In this document: piece after piece, positions 21,882 to 30,033 of the stretch | Layout: each line of letters begins with the position of its first letter | How positions within the stretch are numbered: the first letter of the stretch is position 1 | Assembly (NCBI GenBank): GCA_027604685.1 | Contig: JADHYX010000271.1 | Coordinates: 1-30,033, forward strand | Length of the DNA stretch: 30,033 nucleotides | Direction: 5' to 3' | DNA from: Lobulomyces angularis | Lineage: Eukaryota; Chytridiomycota; Chytridiomycetes; Lobulomycetales; Lobulomycetaceae | Program-made: the position numbers and the translations under genes | The notes under the pieces: model-generated | The model's database searches: none | What the model was told of the DNA's origin: nothing | What the model saw: only the letters and a program-made list of their open reading frames with translations

Positions 21882-22063
21882 AGTTTAAAAATTTACATTT
21901 TTTATATTTTATAATTATATATACTATATATCATTAATCATTGTAAGAACGAATAACTGAATCAATTTAAATAAAAATTAATTTTTTTGTCTTGAATACA
22001 ATTTTTCTTCGCTAGTACCCTTCAGAAGCGTTATTTCTAGGGTGAATTACTATCTTCTTGATG
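21882..22063. other. Convergent 3' region, reductase/SET
   Basis: Short AT-rich spacer between two convergent stop codons. It is presumed to hold both polyadenylation regions. Nothing else is visible. Confidence 0.4.
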
Positions 22064-22760
22064 CTAAGCTAAAGTGCAGTCAATTTGTTCTCCATTACCT
22101 CTACTTTTCCAATATGATTTTCCATAGCTGACCAAAATTTCAGATCCTTTTTCAATTTCAGATAAAGTAAAAACACCAATTTTGACTCTGTTGTTTTCCG
22201 ATTTGTCAATGTATGTTTTAAAGTAAGAATTTGGCTTCTTTTCTATACCACGAAAATCATTAATATACCTTGCTTCATTTCCAGAAAATTCGGCATCAAT
22301 ATTTAAACCTTTCAATTTTACAAAAAAAAAAAAAAACCTTTTATTTATGCGACTTTTTTTACTGTTGATTTACCTTGTTCAAAATTTAAACAGTAGTCTG
22401 AAGTTTCACTAGGTTTACTTGAGACCACTCCAATGTAATCTTAAAAAAAATTTTTTTGAATAAAACTAGACCTAGTTTTAAAAAAAAAGAAATTTTAAAA
22501 ATATATAAAATACCAATAATAAATTCTTCTTTATTTAATTTATTTAAAGTAAACAATCCAAACTGATTATAAGCTGGATGACTTTTGTTGGTAATCTTTC
22601 CTATTTTTAATTTATTTTTATATTTTAAATCTTTTGAAATAACTTGGTACAAATCATTATTTTTTGAATTTTCACTTAAAGTTGAGTATGTTTTTTTGTC
22701 TTGTGTAGTTAAAAATGTAAATTTCGTCAAGTAATTTATTTTTGTTGAAAAGTTTTGCAT
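22064..22760 (-). CDS. Small SET-domain protein, 3 exons
   Basis: Exons 22760-22514, 22439-22374 and 22308-22064 join to 558 nt, 185 residues. The N-terminal part contains AYNQFGLFTLNKLNKEEFII, then DYIGVV, the usual G-x-F/G and E/D-Y-x-G start of a SET fold. The core motif follows as GNEARYINDFRG (compare GNxARFxNHSC), and the closing motif is GSEILVSYGKSYWKSR. SET proteins transfer methyl groups from S-adenosylmethionine to lysine. Here the NHSC motif reads YINDFR, so the Cys of classical histone methyltransferases is missing. There are no pre-SET or post-SET zinc clusters. The first ~40 residues (Ser/Thr/Lys-rich) could be a mitochondrial presequence, but that is a guess. Confidence 0.85.
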
Positions 22761-23336
22761 GTTATTTTGTCTTTTTGTATATTTTGCATATTTTTTTTTT
22801 TTTTTTTTGAGCTGTTATTAAAAAAATTATTTATTCACATACAATATAGAAAAAGAATCGATATAAAATTTTGTTACAAATAGAAACATAAATTTTATAA
22901 GAAGTTTATAAAATATAAAACAGAGATAGAAACGTGAATTATTACAAAAAATAAAATTCTGAACCCAAACTTCTGAATTAACTGCTTCTCACTTTTACAC
23001 TGCACAATTAAAAAATTTCTATTGAAAAACTGCTTCAAAAATTAAAATTCTCACCATGATGGGAATATTTAATAATCATCTTAGAACCTGAGAAAAAAAC
23101 ACCATTTTCCATTAATGCTTTAAGAGTCAATATACTTAAATTTTAATAAAAGAATGTGCGTTTACACGTTAATTTTAAAAATCAAATTTGTACTTTATAA
23201 TGATGCAAGTTTTACTTGTAAATCCCATAAAATTTTTTTTTTTTTTTTCTACGCGAAAATCTTAGAAAAAGATAAACAAATTTTTTTTTTTTTTTTGACA
23301 TTTTAAAAGACTTGAAGAAAATTAGAATAAAAAAAA
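22761..23336. promoter_or_regulatory. Divergent intergenic region, SET/CFAP69
   Basis: These 576 bases between divergent start codons are AT-rich with T-runs at about 22791-22808, 23229-23246 and 23281-23296. No open frame with protein-like content was found. Confidence 0.45.
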
Positions 23337-26300
23337 ATGTCAATGGTTTGTATTTTTTATTAATTCTGGCATCAAAAGATAAATAATTTAACTTTTTTAA
23401 TATTTAACCAAAAAAAAAAAGATATCCAATTTGCATCAACATCCTCTGCAACCAAAAAGTGGAAATGCAAAGGGAAAAAAATTCAGAAATTTGATGCCAA
23501 TTTTTACAGCGGCAATAAACAAGAATTTTAATAACAAAGTGAATTTTAATGAATTTGAGGAAAATCAACTACAGTCGGCAAAACAAAAGTTGTTAAAATC
23601 ACAAGAAAAAATAAAAAGTGAAAATAATCCAAGTGTTAATAAAAAAATCGATTATGAAAAGATATTTAAATTGTTTAATGGAAAACAAACCACTTTTCTT
23701 TTTGAACGGCACTGTTCGATATTGGAAAAGCTTTCCAAAGTTTATGAAAATGGATTTGTAAAAATAAAAATAATAATGGAAAAAAAATTAATTTAATTCC
23801 TTGAACATTTTTTATTTTTTATTTTTTGTAGCCCGTTGATGAATTAAAAGAAATTACTGATTTGTTGAAATTAACAAAAAAAAAAATTAAAACTGGTGGA
23901 AAGGAATTAATGAAACCATTATTGAAGTTAATTAGAATTTGCGGGTAGAAAAAAGAAAAAAAAATTACCATAATTAATAAAAACTTTAGAATGAACTTTA
24001 TTAAATCGAATCCGTATGCTGAGTACAGTGATGAAGAGTTAAATGATATAGTCAATTTAATTACGGAATCTTCTTCTATGATCGAGTTTAATAACACAGA
24101 AATCTTATCTTGCGTTACTGATGTAAAAAAAATAATAATTAAAAAGTTATTTAAAATTTAATTAAAAAAAAATTATTTAGAACTTATTTGATAGTTCTCA
24201 GCCTAGTAAGAGAAAAAAAAAATATACTTCTTTATTTTTTTTTTTACTATTATGACTATTTAATTAATAATTTATTTTTTTTTGTCAGGTGAGATATACA
24301 AACTAGAGAAAACGTAAAAAAAAAATAAAAGGAAAATTTTAGTTTTAATTTTTTTTTTTTCTAATATAGTCAAGTTACCAATATATTACTGGATTACTTA
24401 AATAATTATGTAAATGACTCAACACAGTTAGAAATGATTTTGAGAGTGTTTAGTAAATTTACCGCTCATTCAGAGATAATTTGTCATCAAATAATTGATG
24501 GTATAAAAAATAAAATTAAACAATAAAAAAATTTTAATCCAGACTTTTTTTTAAGGTAATGGACTTGAAATTATTTGCAAGGCAGTGAACAATAGTGATG
24601 ATATGGGAATAGTTACACTATTTGTTGACTGCATTTGGAATGTGGTAGATTCTCAATATGGAAAAATTGCATCTAAAATACTCTGCCAACATGTAAGTGA
24701 AAAAAAAATAAGGATAAAGAATATTAAGTAATTTCAAATTAAATTTTGTTTTTAGGATAATCTAAAAATTTTTTCAAAGATATTTGAAAATTTTTCATTA
24801 AATTCCAATAGAACTTTAAAAAAACAATTAAGAAATGAAATTGGAATATTGATTTTAGAAATTTCACAAAAAATTTTAATTTCAGATTTCAAAATTTTTA
24901 AAAGTGAAGTTGAATACAATGATGAGGTAGAGGAAAACAATCTTATTATGAATTTTAAGGACGTTGGACTATATGATCTAATATTCAAATTTTTGAAGTC
25001 AGTTGAAATTAATAATTTAAGTTTGAATCATTACCATTTTACTGTAATTTGAATAAAAAAAAAAGAGAATTCTTTTTTTTTTTTTTATTTATTTTTTGTT
25101 TTTTTTTTTAGACAAATTCAATGGAGGATTACGAATTTAAAAAAATATTACTTTCAATTTTACATGTCTTTATAAATAATAAAAATCTCTTGATGGATGT
25201 TTTAAATGTTATAAAATAATACATACTTCTAATTTAATTTTTTTTTTTTTTATTTATTTAGTCTGATTTTTTAGAATTTATTCTTATGTACACTACATAT
25301 CAAAGTGTTAAAGAGTCAGTAAAAATATGGAATTTAAGACAGCTCAAAGGATTACAGTTGCAGATAATTTTTTTACTAAATTCAATCATTTCCAATACGA
25401 AAAAGATGCAAAAATATTTGTTAAATACATCAAAATGTGAAAAATTTATGGAAAAATGTTTTATTAACTTGGAAAATCTGAATACTCTCTTACAACAGTT
25501 CTTAAAAAATGAAACGGTTGTCGGTTTAATTAAATTTTTAAGTCTCACAATGCAATATGAGACCAATGTAATAGAATTTGGAAAAAATAATGTCGAAAGT
25601 GAAGTGATTGGACTCATCCCTGCTGTCCTAAGAAGTGTCTTGTTACTTTCCGAAGTTTCTCTGGAAGCGCAGGTGAAGTTAGGAAATTTTGGAGTTTTTG
25701 ACCCTGTTTTTAGTATGAATTAACAAGCCTATCTTTCAATATTTTTTCCCTTTTAATTTACAAAAAAAAAATTTTAGAATTGCTCAATGATAAAACTCAA
25801 ACTTCAGAAGTTTGGAAAATCTCGCTCTTGATTTGTTCCTCTGTATGTAAAAATTGTGAGGAAAATAAAGTTTTATTTGGAAATGCTGAAGGAGTAAACA
25901 CGGTTATATCTTTTTTAAAGTAAGTATTTTGGTTTTTTTTTTTTTGATTAATTAATAAAAATATATATTAATATTTTTTCTTAGTTATAAATCGCCGGAC
26001 ATTAAGGAAGAAGAGTCTGTATTATTATCAGTAACGGAATGTATATGGAGTGCTATCTGTGGTAATCACAAGAATGAGGAATCCTTCTTTCATCTAAACG
26101 GTTTTTACATAAAATTAGGAATTCAAATTTTTAAAAAAAAATTTTTTTTTCTTTAAAATTAAGGAATTTATGATTTGCTTGACTTATTAGAAATCAAAAC
26201 TTCAGATCTAAGAAAACATTTACTAAGCTGTTTGTTGGATTTAACAGAAATTCCGAAAGTAAAAAAGAAAAGAAAAGAAATATACAATAATCTTTATTCT

Positions 26301-27233
26301 TAATTAATAATGATACATTTTTATTTTTAGACTTCATTTATGATAATGGAATGGCGTAGAAAAACTAAAGGAAAGACACATCAAGGAATTGAGCATTATT
26401 TAATTGAACTTTGGAATTTTGAAGAAAAACACATTGAAAGTAACTTTAATAATAAACTAAAGATGATATTCTTATAAAATATACTGTAAAAATTTTTTTT
26501 TAGTTTCACAGGGCGACCATGGAGTATTGAACAATTTTTATTCCCCATTGATAGGAAAGAATAACAACAAAGTATGAAAAATTTTTAATCATGTATGTGA
26601 AGTTAACGAAAAAAATATATAATAAAATGAAGGCAAGTGTACAGAGTAATAACATGGAATTTGAAGGATTTTGTATCAACGAAATTACTTTAAATCTTAG
26701 AGCAAAGGTTTATTCACTGTTTTGTAAATTAGGATTTGAAAATTTTTACAGTACATTGTCAAATGTTGAAAGGGTCAAATTGGAACTAGTATTTAAAAAA
26801 AAATTTTTAACTTTTTTTTTTTTAATTTTAATCTTTCTTCCTCATTTCAGATATCTAAGTATTTAGACTTCAAAATCAGTGAAGTTTGGGAGGAAATTAG
26901 TGAAGAACTTTATGTAGAAGGAATAAGACCGACAACCCCAGATTTAAATTCCATAAAAGAATCCGGTGTGATTGTTAATGAAAAAGCTTTACAAGTGTAT
27001 AAATCTCAAATTGAAGTTTTACAACAACACGAAAAAGTAAGAAAACTGAAATTAAAAAAATATTTTTCGTTTCTAATTAAATTATTTTTTTTTTTTTTTC
27101 ATTTCATTTTTAGATTGAAAAAGTAGAAGAAAATAAATTTTTAGAAAATTTTGGAAAACGATGGGTTGAAATTAAAGAAGATAAAAAAAAACTAAAGTAC
27201 AAAAAACCAATAAAAATTAAAGAATTGGAATAA
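23337..27233 (+). CDS. CFAP69: CFAP69 orthologue (ciliary/flagellar protein), 19 exons
   Basis: Exons 23337-23345, 23422-23757, 23832-23944, 23990-24122, 24181-24205, 24289-24313, 24370-24500, 24556-24692, 24756-25043, 25112-25198, 25262-25712, 25778-25919, 25985-26100, 26164-26258, 26331-26439, 26504-26571, 26633-26788, 26851-27036 and 27114-27233 join to 2727 nt, 908 residues; animal CFAP69 is about 940. The chain is a series of armadillo-like helical repeats. Matching stretches include VYENGFPVDELKEITDLLKL, SMEDYEFKKILLSILHVF, LNLRAKVYSLFCKLGFENF and KYLDFKISEVWEEISEEL followed by GIRPTTPD, close to the animal IRAKIYAILGKLDFEN and YFDFKIGEIWNE. CFAP69 belongs to the axoneme central apparatus region and is needed for sperm flagella in animals. 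The first exon is only three codons, and exons 5 and 6 are 25 bases each. Confidence 0.93.
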
Positions 27234-27589
27234 AATAAAAATAAAAAAAAATAAAAATAAAATAAAAAAAAATAAAGTTAACATCTATAATATAATTTTT
27301 TTTAAGTAACTAATATTATTTTGCTGTAAATATTCTATTTTTTTTTTTTATTTTAATTTGGTTTATTTCGGTTTTTACTTATAATAAATAATCTTTTATA
27401 TATAAGTTTCTGCGAATCAAAAGATTTATTAATCTATTTTAAACCTTTAGAAAAATAAATAAGAGTAACATCAAAAAAGGATATGTAGGAAAGAACATAA
27501 AAGTTCCAAAAAAAAAAAGTAAAAAAATACAAAAGAGCAAAAATTATTTGGATTAGTAAAACAAAAAAATACAGTTAACTCTGATTTAA
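27234..27589. other. Convergent 3' region, CFAP69/GT25
   Basis: These 356 bases lie between two convergent stop codons. The part next to CFAP69 is AAAATA-type simple sequence (27231-27275). The rest is AT-rich with no open frame of interest. Confidence 0.45.
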
Positions 27590-28656
27590 TTAATTATCTA
27601 GGATTTCATATTCATCTGGATTTTCAGTGTCTTTTGGAAGCGATAGAAAAGAAGACATCAACAGACCTCCATAATTAAGGTGACCTTCAGCAGTATACTC
27701 TTCTCCATCTGAACCTTTATTTTTAGTTCTACCATCAGAAGGATTCGCTTTTGAAAGAGAAAATTACATTAAAAAAAAAAGTTCGGTAATTTAGTGTTAA
27801 AGAAGCACAAAAAATTCAAAACCTTTGGTGCTTCCCATATGATCAGCTAAAAATAAATCGGAGGAGTAAGCATTGAGGCCCTTTGCGAACATAGGTCCAA
27901 ACATTATATCCCAATTGTCAGAAGAGTTTTTTGCAAAATCTAATATGAAATCACATCCTTTTTTGTTCACGATGTAAGCAACAGTACCGATGAGTGATTT
28001 TCCCATTTTATATATAAGTCTATTATTGGAATTGACCTTGATGTATTTTCTATGGTACCATAGGAAGAAGACGCTATCGATTTTTAAAGCTTTATTTAAT
28101 GAAAGTGTTATTAAGTATATTATTACTGCCAATCTTCAGGTAGCTTTTCCATGAGAAGTGGCAATAAAATTGGAGTCAATCTATCGAGATCAGCATCATC
28201 TTCCATTATCAAGGTCGTGTTATAACCATTTTCACTCATATGGTCAAGAGCCTTTAAATGAGACATTTTGATGGCAAGTGAATTAGAGTTCATCCTATTT
28301 TTTGGCTCAAATGCATTTATTTGGTCTGTATCAAACTTATCCACAGATTCAATCAGAGTAAATTTCGAATCTAAAAGTTTAAATATCTTTTTTTGAGTTT
28401 CTAATCTATCTGGTCTTTTTTTCAAATTCATGATGTACACCATATCCAAACCAAAGTAATCATTTACTTTTTGAAGATAAGATGGTATTAAACTTTTTAG
28501 CAGGTTGGTGCTGATGACGCTGTCTGATGCACCACTTGTAAGAGCTATCTTGCCTGAAGTGTATATTGTGTTTGATTCCACTGAGGGATTTTTAAACAGA
28601 AAAAGTAGAGTTGTGAATATTAATAAACATATAACAGATCGAAAAATTACAGACAT
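27590..28656 (-). CDS. GT25-type glycosyltransferase, type II membrane protein, 3 exons
   Basis: Exons 28656-28127, 28073-27823 and 27747-27590 join to 939 nt, 312 residues. The ATG at 28656 puts a signal anchor at residues 6-21 (SVICLLIFTTLLFLF), followed by a short stem. The catalytic domain opens with MVYIMNLKKRPDRLE (residues 72-86), typical of glycosyltransferase family 25. KMSHLKALDHMSENGYNTTL then leads into the acidic MEDDADLD (151-158) that binds the metal-nucleotide sugar. WHVFFLWYH and GTVAYIVNKKGCDFIL continue the family pattern. Animal relatives are collagen galactosyltransferases and bacterial ones build LPS. The donor and acceptor here are unknown. It would act in the secretory pathway lumen, probably the Golgi. 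The upstream in-frame codons to 28686 begin with TTG and were not used. Confidence 0.86.
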
Positions 28657-28981
28657 CCCTGAGTAAATTTTAATTATAACAAACAAACTTATAATATATT
28701 ATCAAATATAATTTATTACTTTAAAATATAAAATTTTTTATTATTTCTAGAACAATTTTTTTTTTTTTATAATATATTCTTAAAAAAAAATTATATCTTT
28801 TGGAAAATAAAAAATATAAGAAAGTAAAATAAATTTAAACCTCTCTAAACCGTTAATCACGTTATACCATCTATTAAGAACTGCAATTATTCAATTACAA
28901 AAAATTTTTTAAGACAAGGGAAATATTTCTTTGTTCAAAAAAAATTTAAGATAAAATTTTATTATATTTACATCAAAAAGA
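28657..28981. promoter_or_regulatory. Divergent intergenic region, GT25/helical protein
   Basis: These 325 bases separate two divergent start codons. The stretch is AT-rich with short A and T runs and has no visible coding content. Promoter role is inferred from position. Confidence 0.45.
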
Positions 28982-29645
28982 ATGTCCTTCATAATAGTTG
29001 AAATATATGATATAATGAAGGTACTAAACGATATTGGAGAAACTTGTAATGCTACAAAATCCATCAAAAATAAACATTTTACTGTTCTAATGGAAACAGT
29101 ACATCAATTTCAATTATTTTTTAAAAACATTGAAGAAAATTTTACTCTAATGGATACATATTTAAATGAAACGGAAAAACAAGAATTTAAAAACGAGATA
29201 ATTGTTTCTACAAATTTAACTAAACAAATTTTTGCTTACATCATTACCATTGAAAAGAAAAGTTATATTAGTAGACTTTTTTTTTACTTTAAAATTTGCT
29301 CAAATTTTAAAAAATTCAACTCAGGTTTAAACCAAATTAAAGTTAAACTCACTACCACTTTGTCAAGTAGTAAAAGTTTACAAATTTTTGTTGATTGCTC
29401 CACTTATTTTAATAAAGAAAAAGTTAAACCTGGCAATACTGTCTATCCCATAGACGAAAGATTTATGAATCAAATAAAAGAAGAAAAAGAAGCAATGAAT
29501 GAATTGAAAAGGTTAAGAACGGAACAGGAAAAAAATATGAAACAGGTAAATAAACAAAAAAAATTTTCTCTTAACATTTTTTCAGTTTGATAAATTACTT
29601 GAGGATTATAAAAGAGAAAAGCTTATTATTAATTCTGGAAGTTGA
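28982..29645 (+). CDS. Small all-helical protein resembling the MLKL N-terminal bundle, 2 exons
   Basis: Exons 28982-29545 and 29586-29645 join to 624 nt, 207 residues. There is no signal peptide or membrane span. Residues ~1-140 alternate hydrophobic and charged in long helices: MKVLNDIGETCNATKSIKNK, then FAYIITIEKKSYISRLFFYF, then FKKFNSGLNQIKVKLTTTLS. This layout of an adjacent helix pair, a basic Lys-x-Ser 'brace' turn and a final Leu-rich helix recalls the MLKL/RPW8-type four-helix bundle found at the front of many fungal kinases and NLR-like proteins. From about 165 a charged coiled coil follows (KEEKEAMNELKRLRTEQEKN) to the end. No kinase, NB-ARC or repeat domain is attached. The fold assignment is inference from pattern only; it could be another helical protein. 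Confidence 0.6.
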
Positions 29646-29832
29646 AAGGTTAAAAAATTTTACAACAAATTGCTGACTGTTAATAATGCAATGGAGTTCT
29701 TTCCTTAAAAAAAAAGTTAAAAAAATTAAAACTTGAGATCAGAATTAAAAAAAAAAAAACTTGTAGTGCATAGTTGCAATTAATTAAAAAAAATAGTTGT
29801 TGAATTACTGTTTTTAATAATTTCTTGTATAT
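29646..29832. other. 3' flank of the helical-protein gene
   Basis: AT-rich spacer with an A-run at about 29748-29758 that may belong to the polyadenylation region. No other feature is visible. Confidence 0.4.
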
Positions 29833-30033
29833 TTAATATAGTGCTTGGACAATGTGTTTTTTAACATCTGGACAAAATAAATTAAACAGTTTACCAAAAA
29901 TTTTTAAAATACCAGTCTTCAACACCATTTGACAAGAGTAGCGAAAACTACTCAGGAGATTAGCTCTTTGGAACCTGACTGGACGACGACTGAGTACTGC
30001 TGGTCTACCTGTTCCTGTGATTGTTGACTTTAC
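29833..30033 (-). CDS. Partial open frame running off the window edge, unknown
   Basis: On the - strand one frame stays open for 66 codons from the window end to a TAA at 29833-29835. It includes Arg/Ser-rich RPAVLSRRPVRFQRANLLSS and then FNLFCPDVKKHIVQALY. The distal 110 bases are much more GC-balanced than any neighbouring DNA. I do not recognise a family. It may be the last exon of a gene beyond the window, or part of a dispersed repeat. Confidence 0.3.
   Translation of the reverse strand, partial: VKSTITGTGRPAVLSRRPVRFQRANLLSSFRYSCQMVLKTGILKIFGKLFNLFCPDVKKHIVQALY
29936..29953. repeat. Short hairpin-forming inverted repeat
   Basis: GAGTAG at 29936-29941 pairs perfectly with CTACTC at 29948-29953 across a six-base CGAAAA loop. 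It stands at the boundary where AT-rich sequence gives way to the GC-richer patch. Function is unknown and a chance occurrence is possible. Confidence 0.5.

Overview
The window is nuclear DNA of a very AT-rich, intron-dense eukaryote, best read as an early-diverging zoosporic (flagellated) fungus. Every well-supported gene except the last one is broken by short GT-AG introns, about 45-120 bases, whose bodies are mostly homopolymeric A or T. Exons were joined by hand, and in nearly every gene the joined length is an exact multiple of three and agrees with a known family. Three things point to a fungus: the C-terminal tail of the MLRQ/NDUFA4-like protein, the GABA/choline-type permease, and an allantoin-pathway ureidoglycolate lyase fragment. 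A 19-exon orthologue of CFAP69, an axonemal protein, says the organism builds a flagellum. Species cannot be named from the sequence.

Layout. 120-2218 (-): secreted BBE-like FAD oxidase. 2990-5084 (+): amino-acid/GABA/choline permease, divergent from the oxidase across a promoter that holds an ~80-base duplicated module. 5321-5713 (-): respiratory-chain MLRQ/NDUFA4-like subunit. 6242-7482 (+): ING-family PHD reader. 7770-9314 (+): diverged TFIIB/BRF-family factor. 9572-11003 (-): atypical minimal kinase. 11232-12885 (-): oxysterol-binding-protein homologue. 13076-16378 (-): copine with a long phosphosite-rich tail, interrupted by an assembly gap (10 N at 14534-14543) beside a + strand first exon of a ureidoglycolate lyase. 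17191-17738 (-): frameshifted coiled-coil gene in a repeat-containing island. 18242-19867 (-): FBXO9/Hrt3-type F-box protein. 20539-21881 (+): Kv-beta-like aldo-keto reductase, preceded by a 14-base minisatellite. 22064-22760 (-): small SET-domain protein. 23337-27233 (+): CFAP69. 27590-28656 (-): GT25-type glycosyltransferase. 28982-29645 (+): small helical protein that resembles the MLKL N-terminal bundle. A GC-richer patch with a partial open frame closes the window.

The genes do not form one pathway. They are a typical fungal mix of chromatin/transcription (ING, BRF, SET), lipid and membrane trafficking (ORP, copine), ubiquitin ligation (F-box), transport, redox, respiration and cilium genes. 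The most unusual items are the minimal HGD/DFT kinase, the MLKL-NTD-like protein, the copine tail and the copine/ureidoglycolate-lyase junction. I saw no evidence for a defence island, CRISPR array or intact transposon.
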